Shown one piece after another: positions 1-10,332 of a stretch of 64,000 nucleotides of DNA. The notes under the pieces were generated by a model. It saw only the letters and a program-made list of their open reading frames with translations, searched no databases and was not told where the DNA came from. Made by a program: the position numbers and the translations under genes. The stretch is taken from assembly GCA_029237695.1 (NCBI GenBank), contig CM055272.1, positions 15,550,042-15,614,041 on the forward strand. The letters run 5' to 3'. The number at the start of each line of letters is the position of its first letter. Position 1 is the stretch's first letter. This stretch comes from Conchocele bisecta. Its lineage: Eukaryota > Mollusca > Bivalvia > Lucinida > Thyasiridae.

Positions 1-524
1 TTGCGACGACCTGGATGATGTTTCCCTGAGCGAGTTCGGATGCTACGAGGAGTTGCCCGGAATTCACTACACAATCCCACCGGGATTCCAGAGCGTGCTC
101 GAGATTCTCGTGGACAAACTTCCACCTCAGAATATACTCTTAAACCACCCTGTCCGATGTGTGAACTGGGACAAGAAGTTTGACGGTTATAACGCGTGTG
201 TCGAGTGTGAAAACGGGGAGAAGTATTTCGCCAATCATGTGATAGTGACGGTTTCCCTAGGCGTTCTGAAGGCGGGGATTGAACGAATGTTCTCGCCGCA
301 GCTACCACCTGACGTACACGGTGCAATTGATAGGCTTGGTTACGGGGTAGTAGATAAAGTGATGCTCTACTTCGATAAGCCATTTTTGGACTCGGACGTG
401 TTTCGTCTCGAGCTGCTGTGGGATGATCAGAAATTCAAGGAGGAAGTGGGAATTCCGGACATGGCGAATACGTGGTACAGGAAGATCTACTCCTTCGAGG
501 TGGTCCACGAAAACCTCATACTAG
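1..524 (+). CDS. Polyamine/spermine oxidase, internal exon (5' open at window edge)
   Basis: Codes for 174 complete codons in the frame beginning at base 2, with the first residues CDDLDDVSLSEFGCYEELPG. The family (SMOX/PAOX, FAD-dependent amine oxidases) oxidises spermine or acetylated polyamines and releases an aminoaldehyde and H2O2. Visible family marks are DDVSL near residue 5, a PGIHYTIPPGF block near residues 20-30 (substrate/FAD cleft), PVRCVNW near residue 52 and VTVSLGVLK near residues 80-90, a conserved FAD-contact strand. The TTG at 53 is not a start: the frame is open to the window edge and the family N-terminus, including the dinucleotide-binding glycines, must lie upstream. The exon ends in CTAG|GTACGT at 524 (phase 1) and joins exon 14626-14752 to read LILG-WLCGKEA. 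SMOX versus PAOX cannot be settled from this part. Confidence 0.93.
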
Positions 525-589
525 GTACGTATCGGGCCAATTAACTCATTAATGTACATAACTCAGTTATTGCAGAATAACAGGTATAA

Positions 590-750
590 TCATTTGAACC
601 ATCTCAACTGTGGTAACAACATATACATGTGTATATTTGTTTCTGGAAAATCCTAAATATTTTCTTTCTATGTCATTAGAAGTATATGTCGCGACCACCA
701 TTTGAACTGTCTCGTTGAGACGGTTCAAATGAGTGGTCACAATGTATACT
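590..750. repeat. Family A hairpin MITE, degenerate, partly duplicated
   Basis: 681-750 is an imperfect palindrome whose arms contain CATTTGAACYGTCTCG and its complement GAGACGGTTCAAATG, flanked by AGTATATG and TATACT. A half copy at 590-635 lies just upstream, 66 bp after the exon donor. It matches seven better-preserved copies in the window. Confidence 0.8.
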
Positions 751-784
751 TTTGGTGAAAAATAAGTATGTATCTGGTTAACTA

Positions 785-1402
785 CATAACACATTAATGG
801 AAGAACTAACTCATTAAAGTGAAGGAGCGTTAGCGACCGCAGCCATTATTTCCTTTAAAATCCAAATATGTGAAGAATAACATTGCAGTCTCCCTTCCAA
901 AGTCGTGAAATCTGGTAAAATATATTACTTATTGTCAGTGCTCCAGATAAGGAATTAGTAATTGAGTAATGTCACTCCATCATTTCTTGAAGCAATTGGG
1001 TATTTCAAAATTTTAATTGGGTAAAATAAAATCACACTACTGTTTACTCATCAACAGACAGCAATTATTGAATAATTTGCTTCGAAATGAAAACATATCT
1101 TGGCATTTCATTACAATTCTAATGAAATACCAAGATGTGTTTTCATGGAAAATAAGAAAATATGCTATATTTGTGTTCTGTTTATTGTTTTCTGCAGCAT
1201 GATATTAAAGGTACCACACATTTTTTATTGCTTTTTGATACTCACTACTTCTGATTTCAATTAGGTTTTTGGCAATTTTAATTGGGTATTTAAGCAAATA
1301 CGCAGCTTATCTGGAGCTTTGTATTGTAGTTATATGTGAAATAAGTGGAGACAATTCTAGCCAGCGATTGCCTTAGAGAAAGTAGGGCAAATTATAAATG
1401 TT
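785..1402. repeat. Family J element, split by a family C insertion
   Basis: 785-935 carries the J hairpin region and its loop motif GAGCGTTAGCGACCGCAG. The J 3' part (AGCCAGCGATTGCCTTAGA...) resumes at 1328. The two halves align to uninterrupted J copies at 4105 and 4901. Confidence 0.75.
936..1321. mobile_element. Family C hAT-like MITE with 6-bp target duplication
   Basis: Ends are CAGTGCTCCAGATAAG and CTTATCTGGAGCTTTG (inverted). It is flanked directly by TATTGT at 930-935 and 1322-1327. CAG-starting termini with 5-8 bp duplications are typical of the hAT superfamily. No transposase is present, so it is non-autonomous. It is nested in a J element. Confidence 0.85.
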
Positions 1403-1406
1403 ATTA

Positions 1407-1477
1407 GAAGTATATGTCACGACCACCACTTGAACCGTTTCGATGAGCCACAATGCAGTTCAAATGAGTGGTCTTAA
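1407..1477. repeat. Family A hairpin fragment
   Basis: GTATATGTCACGACCACC followed by a damaged TTGAACCGTTTCG palindrome and GTTCAAATGAGTGGTC. The right arm is interrupted by CCACAATGCA. Confidence 0.7.
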
Positions 1478-1566
1478 TAGCCTAATAATATTTCTTGGCT
1501 AATTTGTATAGTGTTATACATTTCTATGAAACCATCATACATGTTAGTAATGTGGCTATAAATATA

Positions 1567-1952
1567 CAGAGCTCCAGATAAGCTGCGTATTTGCTTAAAT
1601 ACCCAATTAAAATTGCAAGTAGCGAGTATCAGAATGAAAAAGCAATACAAATTTTGTGGCACCTTTATCATGCTGCAGAAAACAATAAACAGAACACAGA
1701 TATAGCATATTTTTCTTATTTTCTATGAAAACGCTTCTTGGTGTTTCATTAGAATTGTCTCCAAGGAGACATTAATTCTAATTAAATATCAAGACATGTT
1801 TTCGTTTCAAAGTAAACTATTCAATAATTGCGGTCTGTTGATGTGTAAACAGTAGTAAGGTTTTATTTTACCCAATTCAAATTTTGGACCCAATTTCTTC
1901 AGAAATGATGGAGTGACAATACTCAATTACTATTTCCTTATCTGGAGCCCTG
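1567..1952. mobile_element. Family C hAT-like MITE (reverse orientation)
   Basis: Runs from CAGAGCTCCAGATAAGC to TTATCTGGAGCCCTG. It is the reverse complement of the copy at 936, about 386 bp. It abuts another C copy at 1953 with no intervening base. Confidence 0.85.
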
Positions 1953-2245
1953 CAGGGCTCCAGATAAGGAAATAGTAATTGAGTATTGATAAAAAAAAGA
2001 GTCTCAGTGGTGTAGATAATTGATAAAGAATCAACACCACAGACCTGTATAGTGGTATTGGCAAACAGTGTAGATCAAGATGAGACGGCTCACGCCCATC
2101 AGGACCTGCACTTTTTGCAAGTAATTTTCATATTTTTAAGAACAAATTTTGTATTGCTTTTTGATACTCGCTACTTTTGATTTCAATTGGGTTTTTGACA
2201 ATTTGAATTGGGTATTTACGTAAATACGCAGCTTATCTGGAGTGA
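1953..2245. mobile_element. Family C copy with internal family D fragment
   Basis: Starts CAGGGCTCCAGATAAGG and ends CTTATCTGGAGTG. The middle of the C sequence is missing. Positions 1990-2140 hold a family D fragment instead (GTAGATCAAGATGAGACGG... GCACTTTTTGCAAGTAATTT). Confidence 0.75.
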
Positions 2246-2584
2246 TGTAGCTGAGTTCATAGACTGACATCTATCTTTCATCAGGTGGAGAGAAATGTGC
2301 ACTTGTCAATGCACTGTTTGTTTAGTTGTTAAGTAATTTTGCAGTCTTTTATGATAACAAAATTAGGTATGCCATGCAGCCATCGAGTGCGTGTTGCGAT
2401 GAATATTCATTTACGGCGGTTGTCTGAAAACCTGAAAACGCGTGTAACACACCGCAACAAAATTAGTATTCATATTTTCATCAGTGTTTATTCTTGTCTA
2501 ATATTTCTTACATGTATTTATTTCACGTGGGCCACATATTCACGTTTGCTAATTTCTTTATTTAAATATATTTCCTTATTTTAA

Positions 2585-2650
2585 TATATGTTACCACTCA
2601 TATGAACGTCTCATCGAGACAGTTCAAATGAGTGGTAACAATAAAAACTT
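2585..2650. repeat. Family A hairpin core
   Basis: Palindrome TATGTTACCACTCATATGAA ... GTTCAAATGAGTGGTAACA around centre TCATCGAGA. No clear outer TTAA ends were found. Confidence 0.75.
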
Positions 2651-3269
2651 TTGGTGAGAAAGAAGGACAAAATATTTTTTTATGACAAAATTGCATGTGT
2701 TCATGGAAATCATGGATTCAAACACTAAATGGCAAACAATGTAGGTCCTAATCACGAGTGATTATAATGTGTGGCTCAGTGAGACAATTTAAAGAAAATT
2801 CAAACAAAAAATACGTATCCAGAAATAGTGATCAGTCTCCGCGAAAGTCATCTGTCCATTTGGACATGTCTGTTAAAATTGCCGTCGGTCCGACGGTAAA
2901 CCGGAAGTCGCCGGACCGAATGTCCGACTATAAAAAAAGAAAAAAAAATCTTTTTTTTTTGCTTTTTATTCTAAGCTTCAATGGAATCACCTTCCTTTGG
3001 TATGCGCTTCTGGTGCACATAGTAAGATTTTATTTTAGCTTTTCTTATTTTAGCTTTTCTTTTATGACTGATATACTTAAATAGCTAAAAAGGTCTTAAA
3101 TATCACACAAAATCAATTTTTATCTTTTATTAAAAAAAATTGGTCTGGTAAATTTTGTCCGATCTTGTAAAAATTTCAACTTAACCAGACTGAATGTTCT
3201 GTAAAATTTTGGCAGTTTCCCGGAGCATGTAAGTAGTGTAGATCATCACTCCGCGAACAAAGATCACCT
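2651..3269. other. Unassigned intronic stretch
   Basis: Contains an open frame at 2758-3084 (108 codons, K/S-rich then F/Y-rich) with no recognised domain, and A/T-rich tracts around 2930-2960 and 3120-3140. A short inverted GTCCGACGG/CCGTCGGTC motif lies near 2885. Nothing supports a gene. Confidence 0.4.
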
Positions 3270-3475
3270 GGGGCCCGAAACTTCGTACGAACAAAATTAG
3301 GATCGTCTGGAAATTTCAATTGATGGATTTACATTTATTGAGCATAGGCTGCATATGCAGCCTATGCTTAATATATGTAAATCCAATAATTATTTACAAG
3401 AAAGCATTGGTAATGTGAAATTTACAGACTCATTATTTTGCACTTACAAACATTTTAGTCGTACGAAGTTCGAAC
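3270..3475. repeat. Family Q palindromic element
   Basis: Central palindrome at 3330-3384 around GCTGCATATGCAGC, with arms GGATTTACATTTATTGAGCA. The outer parts GAAACTTCGTACGAAC and GTCGTACGAAGTTCGAAC are inverted. The same architecture recurs at 8308 and 56278. Confidence 0.75.
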
Positions 3476-4104
3476 AAAAGCCAGATTGTTCTCTTCTCAT
3501 GGCTGGACTTCATTCACAGGTTTGACTGTGCATGTGAATGTGTGCAGTGTGTTTTATAGCTTTGTAGGCTGTGGTGACAATGTTAAAACAAATGAACATC
3601 TGGAGAAAAAAAATGAAATTTTGAATGTGTTTGATTACGAAGGAATATCCTGCGCCTGAAGTAGAATATAGGTCAAGCTGACAGAAGTCACTACCGGAAC
3701 TGAGAGAATCATAAATGAGAAAAGGCTGCTGTTAATGGCCCCCAAATTATTCTGTTTTATTTCTGATGTCCCAGAATGAGTTCAGCTGTCAATTATTCAT
3801 GTTTGCTTTGCATGCCACATGTTACATCTCAATCAATAAATATCAGCCATGCCCGTGAAGTCTATTGCATGCATTTATGTTGTATTAGGCCGTAAGAAAA
3901 GTACTTGGTTCTGATATACGCCGTGTCAGAACAATCCTGGCGCATCAGGGCATTTTATCGTCGTGAGAATATGTGGCAAAAAAACATACTGTAAATTTGC
4001 CACATATGGTCAATGAAAAACATATACCATCTAAAAATATGTTAAAATCCAATTATGATGAAAATCTAGTTATTTTTCATCATGTCTAAGGAGGTCATGT
4101 AAAG

Positions 4105-4377
4105 GTTATTGTTCACATATTGGATTTTTAAGGAATTAAATGCGAGGGAGCGCTAGCGACCGCAGCATTTAGTTCTTTAAAAAATCCAATATGTGAACAA
4201 TAACATACTTATAGTTTCACCAAGTCTATAATAAAATTTCCCATCTGGGTATCGATTTTATATTTCCTGTTAATTTAAATATTGTAATATGCAACTCATT
4301 TGGGTTAAATCTTGCAATATGTGAAATAAATAGATTATTGGCTAGCGATTGGCTTAGAAAGTAGGCGAACTGTAAAG
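4105..4377. repeat. Family J element
   Basis: 4105-4204 is a hairpin with arms GTTATTGTTCACATATTGGA and complement. Its loop contains GGGAGCGCTAGCGACCGCAG. A 3' body follows, with CCATCTGGGTATCGATTTT and GCTAGCGATTGGCTTAGAAA. Confidence 0.8.
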
Positions 4378-4466
4378 TAACTATATAGAGCATATGTGTG
4401 AACCACAAGTTAAATTTACATGCAAAAATTAAATGCATCTGTCGAAAAAAACCATCTGAAACCCCA

Positions 4467-4707
4467 TTAACCCTTAGACCGCTACTCACAACAATTGTCG
4501 TCTGCTGTTGTTTTTATATCTTGCCTTATATCTCAATAAAAACATGGTTTGACAGCACTCCAAATTGGAAATGATTCTGAAGTGCTGTCAAATCATGTTG
4601 TAAATTATTTCTAAAGTGCTGTCAAAGCATGTTTTTGATGATAAAAATGGAAAATAGAAAATGAACAGCAGACGACAAAAAGAATAATATAGCGGTCTAA
4701 GGGTTAA
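4467..4707. mobile_element. Family B TTAA MITE, piggyBac-like
   Basis: TTAA|CCCTTAGACCGCTACT at the left is mirrored by AGCGGTCTAAGGG|TTAA at the right. The interior holds GTCGTCTGCTGTT and its inverted partner, and a GACAGCACT hairpin arm. TTAA duplication plus CCC-starting ends is the piggyBac signature. The element is non-autonomous. Confidence 0.88.
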
Positions 4708-4900
4708 TATATATTTAAAATAATCTGCCATCCCGTGTCACATTCCGCAAACCCCGCGTCCGAGAACCAAAGTACTTTTTTATGGCCTTATATACAACGT
4801 GTTGCACGGTGCACACTGAATGCCTCTATTTACATTTACATACATGTACATGCAGATGTACGTCAACATAGGTAATTTCATGAATGTACATGCATACAAG

Positions 4901-5185
4901 TTATTGGTCGCATATTGGATTTTTAAGGAATTAAATGCATGGGAGCGCCAACAACCGCAGCCTTTACTTCCTTAAAAATTAATATTTGAACAATAACATA
5001 CTTATAATTAGCCAGGTTTATAATGCAGTCTCCCATCCAAGTATTGATTTTCCGTTTCCTGTCGAACAGGTAATAATGAAGTCGGGTAATATGTAACTAA
5101 TTGGGGTTAAATCTTGCAATGGAGCTATAAGTGGATCGCGATGCTGGCCAGCGATTGGCTTAGAAAGTAGGGCAAATTATAAGTA
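4901..5185. repeat. Family J element
   Basis: Same order as the 4105 copy: hairpin arm CATATTGGATTTTTAAGGAA, loop variant GGGAGCGCCAACAACCGCAG, then CCATCCAAGTATTGATTTTC and CAGCGATTGGCTTAGAAAGT. Confidence 0.8.
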
Positions 5186-5291
5186 ATTAACATTGTCGTG
5201 TATTATCATTTATGACTGTGAAAATTTAAATGTTCATGCTGGAGATATGCAGCTACAGTTTGCTCGGAAAAAGTGATATGGTATTATACAA

Positions 5292-5360
5292 TGTATGTTG
5301 TTACCACTTAGTTGAACCGTCTCATTGAGATGGTTCAAATGAATAGTAACAACATATACT
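5292..5360. repeat. Family A hairpin core
   Basis: GTATGTTGTTACCACTTAGT ... GAATAGTAACAACATATACT palindrome around CTCATTGAGA, with a few arm mismatches. Confidence 0.8.
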
Positions 5361-5366
5361 TAACAT

Positions 5367-5556
5367 CGCAGGTTGAAGTAACGGACCGAGGCCTATAAAT
5401 ACATTAAATATGCCTAAAAGCATCAATAAATGAAAAAAAATAAGCTAAATATGGAGGGAGTAAACAAAATTGTTTAGCTTATTTTTTTTTCATTTATTGA
5501 TTCTTTTAGGCATATTTAATGTATTTATAGACCTCGGTCCGTTACTTCAACCTGTG
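5367..5556. mobile_element. Family H hAT-like MITE, perfect 8-bp duplication
   Basis: Ends CGCAGGTTGAAGTA and TACTTCAACCTGTG. CTTAACAT is repeated exactly at 5359-5366 and 5557-5564. The 190-bp element is nearly a continuous hairpin (TATAAATACATTAAATATGC arms). Confidence 0.88.
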
Positions 5557-5564
5557 CTTAACAT

Positions 5565-5917
5565 ATATCCGTTAAGAATTAACGAAATATGAATTTTGAC
5601 ACCTATGAATAAATTTTATAAATAAGATATTCATGATGAACATGCATGATAGTATAATACTTAGTGATATATTTTCAGACATTCATTCATACCAATAAAC
5701 CCACATGACTTAACAGGAACCAGTGATTTATTTGACGCTCGCATTCATTCATTAAACAAAATCAATATGTTACACATCATACTTGTCTGTCAAATAGCAG
5801 ATTTATGTTTAACCTAATGACAAGCTACATTGACCAATTAACAACGGGATACAATTAATATAGTAGTATATGAAACATTTTAGTGGAAAACATCCTATTT
5901 ACTTTATTTCATCTCGA
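5565..5917. other. No recognised feature
   Basis: AT-rich intronic DNA; nothing identifiable on either strand. Confidence 0.5.
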
Positions 5918-5988
5918 AGTATATGTTGTCACCACTCATATGAACCGTCTCAACGAGACGGTTCAAATGAGTGGTAACAACATATACC
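5918..5988. repeat. Family A hairpin core, near perfect
   Basis: GTATATGTTGTCACCACTCA and its inverted GAGTGGTAACAACATATAC flank GAACCGTCTCAACGAGACGG. Only two positions differ between the arms. Confidence 0.85.
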
Positions 5989-6078
5989 TTCATGGGAAAA
6001 TAAACAAAATAATGTGGATTAATTGTCACATGACTATATTGGTACATGTACATATACATTAATATTGTAGTAGTTAGG

Positions 6079-6441
6079 ATAATCTCTGCTAATGGATCGT
6101 GATGGCTTTTACTATTTCATCTGTCTTTTATATTTTCTGTATCCTTTTAGCTGAGACACCTGCTGTGTATTTTTTTTGTCACAATAATAGCTCATTCTGA
6201 GTGATTCTGTCCTCAGGTTTGGCCAGTGTTTTAGAAAAATATCCATAAACCAATGAAAAACATGTAAGTATTCATATTTTCACCTCGCTCGTCACACCAC
6301 ATCGCAAAACCTGATGACAGAATTACTGAGAATAGGCTGTTATTGTGACTAAAAATTAAACAGCAGGTGTCTCAGCTAGACGGATATAGAAAATATATAG
6401 ACAGATGAAGTAGTAAAAGTCATCCATATAGCGGAGATTAT
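6079..6441. repeat. Long inverted repeat element, about 87-bp arms
   Basis: The left arm from ATAATCTCTGCTAATGGAT to GAGACACCTGCTG is repeated inverted from CAGCAGGTGTCTCAGC to GCGGAGATTAT. Further inner inverted parts (GTCACAATAA/TTATTGTGAC) extend the fold. No second copy was seen in this window. Confidence 0.75.
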
Positions 6442-6699
6442 CTACATTTAAGCTAAAGCTGATATATACCTGAGCATTGGTTGCCAACGCAATGGTGTAT
6501 TTTATTCTGTGTGGTTTTGTTACTGTGGCAAACCAGACTTCAAGTTGCATACAAGAAATTCTTGCACATTTTTTGTCTCCTTACACTACATTAGTTCTGA
6601 GTACATAACTGTAATTACATTACATTACATCACATAAGCGTAATGATGGAGTCGTATTTGCAATGGAAATGATTCTAAACTTAACATCAGAGAAATATG

Positions 6700-7070
6700 T
6701 TGTAACTATAGGGATGGCAACGAATATTCGAATATTCGTTTATTGACCGAATATTTGAATATCAGTTTGGTATTCGAATGGAAAACTTATTTCAAGGTAT
6801 AATGTTTGGTTTACGTATTTCTCACCGTCGCACATAATCAATTGATCCCGCATGCATTCCTCTAAGGCTCTACTATCATGCTGTGACAAATCCACGACCG
6901 TCTAATCCCCGCTGATCCCGAGGTCATATACTTTATAGTCTTTTTTAGAAAACTTAACATCAGAGAAATATGTTAAAACTTCTATTTTCTTCATCGAAAA
7001 TTCTTAATATTTCATGTATTCATTCCTCTAAGGCTCTACTATCATACTGTGACATGCAAATCCATGACTG
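6700..7070. repeat. Dispersed repeat remnant with GAATATTCG palindromes
   Basis: GGGATGGCAACGAATATTCG begins a run of GAATATTCG/CGAATATT palindromes. Positions 6846-6920 and 7017-7075 share a CATTCCTCTAAGGCTCTACT block that leads into the 41-bp array. Confidence 0.55.
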
Positions 7071-7316
7071 TGCCGCTCCCGCTAATCCCAGGGTCAAGGT
7101 CACAGGCCCACTGCCGCTCCTGCTAATCCCAGGGTCAAGGTTACAGGCCCACTGCCGCTCCTTCTAATCCCAGGGTCAAGGTCACAGGCCCACTGCCACA
7201 CCTGCTAATCCCAGGGTCAAGGTCACAGGCCCACTGCCGCTCCTGCTAATCCCAGGGTCAAGGTCACAGGCCCACTGCCGCTCCTGCTAATCCCAGGGTC
7301 AAGGTCACAGGCCCAC
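7071..7316. repeat. 41-bp minisatellite, six units
   Basis: The GGGTCAAGG motif occurs at 7091, 7132, 7173, 7214, 7255 and 7296, exactly every 41 bp. The unit reads GCCGCTCCTGCTAATCCCAG then GGTCAAGGTCACAGGCCCACT. It resembles the CAAGGTCA motif of the longer arrays at 17-22 kb. Confidence 0.95.
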
Positions 7317-7390
7317 AGACTACAAATCTGCACATTTAGGGGCACCTGGGCCCACGCAGGCGGTATTGCTTACTGCCGATTCTACTTAAG

Positions 7391-7453
7391 AATGAAGACC
7401 AAAGTATAAAACAACAGCAGACGACAATTTTCGTTTCCCACATTCTACGGTTA
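7391..7453. repeat. Family B right-end fragment
   Basis: ACAGCAGACGACAATTTTCG ... CATTCTACGGTTAA; only the terminal B segment remains. Confidence 0.65.
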
Positions 7454-7546
7454 ATATAACTACTGAAGGTTGCCATTAGAGGAATGACCTTGAATTTACC
7501 ATTTCCATCGCTGGTGACGCCATGGAAGTCACAAGTCGAATAACCT

Positions 7547-7726
7547 TTAACCCGCTGAATTAAATTTTGTTGTCTGCTGTTTATTTTCTATTCAAAAACA
7601 TGATTTGACAGCACTTTAGAATCATTTCCAATGGAAATGATTCTAAAGTGCTGTCAAACCAGGTTTTTCTTGAGAAAAAATGGCAAAGCAGATGACAATT
7701 TTTGTTCCCAGCTTTCTAAGGGTTAA
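7547..7726. mobile_element. Family B TTAA MITE
   Basis: TTAA at both ends. The inner hairpin arms CAGCACTTTAGAATCATTTC and complement meet at CAATGG. Outer GTTGTCTGCTGTT and AGCAGATGACAA are inverted. Confidence 0.85.
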
Positions 7727-7828
7727 CTAATTGGTATTCATTCCCCAACATGTCCAATAAATACTCCTGTAGATCATCATACATACCACCTGAGGAGTCT
7801 GGCTATGTCATTCATATGACTTCTCAAG

Positions 7829-7949
7829 GTTAACTCGTTGAATGCTGGGAAATACAAATTGTCTTCTGCTGTTGTGTTACATGTTGTCTTCTTTGCCAAT
7901 AAAAACATGGTTTTACAGCAATTTAATTAGAATCATTTCCATTCTCCAT
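7829..7949. repeat. Family B copy truncated by a family C' element
   Basis: Starts TTAACTCGTTGAATGCTG and runs to TAGAATCATTTCCATTCTC, the hairpin centre, where C' begins. The right half of B is absent. Confidence 0.7.
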
Positions 7950-8253
7950 CAGGGCTCCAGATAAGGTGCATATTGGCGTATTTTACGCAATTATTTTAGT
8001 TGAATACGCATTGATTATCAAAAGTGGGAGTACAAAATACGCACAGAAATGAATGTGAAAATACTGTTATAAAGCTGAAAAATAACTTAGTTAAGTGAAT
8101 GTTTAACTTTGTTATAGTTTTTATCATTTGTTCCCTATTTAGTAATGAAAAAAATAAATAATCCATTTGTAAAAGTAAAATACACAATGATTTTGAAATC
8201 AGGGGGTATACAGTAATAGTACGCTTTAGACACAAAGCTTATCTGGAGCTCTG
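7950..8253. mobile_element. Family C' hAT-like MITE
   Basis: CAGGGCTCCAGATAAG at the left and CTTATCTGGAGCTCTG at the right. The body is ATTGATTATCAAAAGTGGGA and TAATCCATTTGTAAAAGTAA. No target duplication is visible, and it seems to have replaced the right half of a B element. Confidence 0.75.
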
Positions 8254-8307
8254 AAACTTGGGAAAATATGAGTACCGTAGTTCTCTCAGAAAAACTTCTC
8301 TGCATAC

Positions 8308-8480
8308 CGGGGGTCGTTTCACTAAACTTCCGTAAGACTAAAATGTTCGTAAGTACAAAATTATGATAGTCCGTAAATATCATATTAACATTGTTTTCTT
8401 GTAAACAATTGTTGGATTTACATTTATTGAGCATTGGCTGCATATGCAGCCTATGCTCAATAAATGTAAATCCATCAATG
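8308..8480. repeat. Family Q palindromic element
   Basis: CGGGGGTCGTTTCACTAAAC at the left, centre palindrome GCTGCATATGCAGC at 8437-8450, and GGATTTACATTTATTGAGCA arms. The right outer part is missing. Confidence 0.75.
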
Positions 8481-8818
8481 TAAATCCATGCTTCAAACGA
8501 GGTCCAAACGTGAGCTTTCTGTATTCCCATTCAATGGCAATAAATAAAACTCCCGCTTTTACTTTTGAAGAAAAAACATGCACAGAAACCACAACTGGTT
8601 TTCTGCATGGTAAACGTAGTGCAAACGTGGGCGAAACCAAAACGCCACGTGTAAACTCAGAACAAAAACGCAGACACTACTGTATAAAATCAATAACATT
8701 CTAGTTTGCCATGAAACTACAATGGTGGATTTAAATGTTACCAGTTGACTGGTTTTAATATGCCCTCACCGATAGGCAAGAGGGGATATAGCGTTAGTCC
8801 ATGTACGTACTGTATTTA
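8481..8818. other. Unassigned stretch with an open frame
   Basis: An 86-codon frame (8444-8704) runs out of the Q element into this stretch, but no domain is recognised and its start lies in a repeat. ATATGCCCTCACCGATAGGC at 8758 resembles a hairpin start seen in the K-type elements. Confidence 0.35.
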
Positions 8819-9190
8819 CAGTCGAACCTCCCCGAACGGCTACCTCTCTACAACAGCCACCTCTCTGTAACAGCCGCTATTTTATATCCCAAATGGATGT
8901 TTTCCTCTATATCTAACCCTTACACTGCTGAGCATGAACATTGTCGTTTGATGTTGATTTTGCATTCTTTCTCAATAAAAACATGTTTTGACAGCATTTT
9001 AGAATCATTTCCATTGGAAATTATTCGAAAATGCTGTCAAAACATGTTTTTATTGAGAATTATTGACGAAAATAAATAAACATCGGACGATAAAATTGTA
9101 TTCAGCATTAACCTCCCTACAACAGCCACCTCTCTATAACAGCCAATTTTGCCTCTTCCCATGGGTGGCTGTTGTAGGGAGGTTGCACTG
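8819..9190. mobile_element. TA-flanked mariner-like MITE with nested B element
   Basis: TA|CAGTCGAACCTCC at 8817 and GGGAGGTTGCACTG|TA at 9192 form inverted ends with a TA duplication, as for Tc1/mariner. CTACAACAGCCACCTCTC recurs inside. A B element (8917-9107) interrupts it. Confidence 0.8.
8917..9107. mobile_element. Family B TTAA MITE nested in a mariner-like MITE
   Basis: CTAA at 8913-8916 and TTAA at 9108-9111 flank it. Hairpin arms AAAACATGTTTTGACAGCAT and complement. Empty-site continuity (AACCTCCCTACAACAGCC) supports the nesting. Confidence 0.8.
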
Positions 9191-9214
9191 TACATTAGTA
9201 ACACTTTTCATTTT

Positions 9215-10030
9215 TAGCTCGCCAATGCACAAAGTGCCGAAGAGCTTATGGCATACCCCCGGCGTCGTCGGCTTTCATGGAACACCTTGTTATTTCATGC
9301 ATGCATTCCTCGGATGACCCTCTATCATGCTGTAGCAAATCCATGAGCCACCACCCAACCCTTACCCCAAGGTCAAGGTCACAAACTTAGCATGTTCATA
9401 AACTTAAAGTTGGGGTAAATGTTGTGTAACTTCTGTTTCTTTACAGGGAACACTTTGATATTTCATACATGCATTCATCTGATGATCCTCTATTGTGCCA
9501 CAACAAATCCATGACCCACCCCCACCCCTTTCCCCAAGATCAACATCATAATCTTAAACTTTGGAGTAAATGTCTTTTTATAACTTCTGTTTCTTCACAG
9601 GGAACGCCTTGATATTTCATACATGCATTCATCTGATGATCCTCTATTGTGCTACAGCAAATCCATGACCCACCCCTTTCCCCAAGGTCAAGGTCACAAA
9701 CTTAACACATTCATACATGCATTCCTCATGTGAATTAAGCCATCATGCTGTAGAAAATCACCAACTTCATAAACTTAAAAGTTGGGTTAAATTTTGTTTT
9801 ACTTCTGTTTTCAGGGAGCGCATTGATATTTCATACATGCATTCATCTTAACATGCTATAGCAAATCCATGACCCACCTTCCACCACTGACCCCAATGTC
9901 AAGGTTCACTGCACACCCCTTAACCCAAGGTCAAGTTTTATAATATTCATGTTTTTTATACAACTGGGCTAAGTTTGAGTGAAGGCTGCCAACAGGCGAG
10001 CTTCGTTGTCTTCTGACAACTCTTGTTCAA
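9215..10030. repeat. K-type composite element with degenerate tandem units
   Basis: Begins TTTTTAGCTCGCCAATGCAC and ends TCTTCTGACAACTCTTGTTC. Inside are four degenerate units of TTTCATACATGCATTCATCT, AAATCCATGACCCACC and CCAAGGTCAAGGTCAC. The same 5' and 3' ends occur at 17205-18595. Confidence 0.7.
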
Positions 10031-10300
10031 TAACTCCTGAACCGTTTCACCGATTTTGATAATACTTGGCCACAATGTGTGTCTAGGTATGGTGCTTTGT
10101 TTTGCACATGACTCACATTCAACCACCCAAGGTCACTGAGGACATATATGTTCACCTTTTTTGTACGGCAAAAATGTTAAAGTTTTTTTTACCAATAAAA
10201 AGATCAAGGTCACTGAGGACTTGTGTTTTTTTTTCTTTCTTTTTTTTAATATCAAGGCTGCCAGTGAGGCAATACGCTTCGTTTAACCGTGACAATTCTT
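10031..10300. repeat. Dispersed repeat, second copy at 49655
   Basis: CAATAACTCCTGAACCG, then GGTATGGTGCTTTGTTTTGC and GGTCACTGAGGAC, match 49665-49830 in order. No coding sequence. Confidence 0.6.
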
Positions 10301-10332
10301 CTTTGACCTGTTAAGATGGTACCATAACGACC

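Larger units (their letters stand above)
3887..4788. mobile_element. About 0.9-kb TIR element (AGGCC...AAGTAC ends) hosting J and B copies
   Basis: Left end AGGCCGTAAGAAAAGTACTT is matched by the inverted right end AAAGTACTTTTTTATGGCCT. A second, partial copy starts near 56563. The interior holds the J element at 4105 and the B element at 4467. No coding capacity is seen. Confidence 0.65.

Noticed and set aside
53..55. TTG as start codon of the first exon
   Set aside because: The same frame is open to the window edge and upstream residues match the family, so this is an internal position.
2758..3084. 108-codon plus-strand frame
   Set aside because: No recognisable domain, low-complexity K/F tail, no splice context.
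7071..7316. CRISPR-like array
   Set aside because: Units are continuous 41-bp repeats with no unique spacers, in a eukaryotic intron.
8444..8704. 86-codon frame as a small gene
   Set aside because: Begins in the palindrome of a Q element and has no recognised domain or supporting context.
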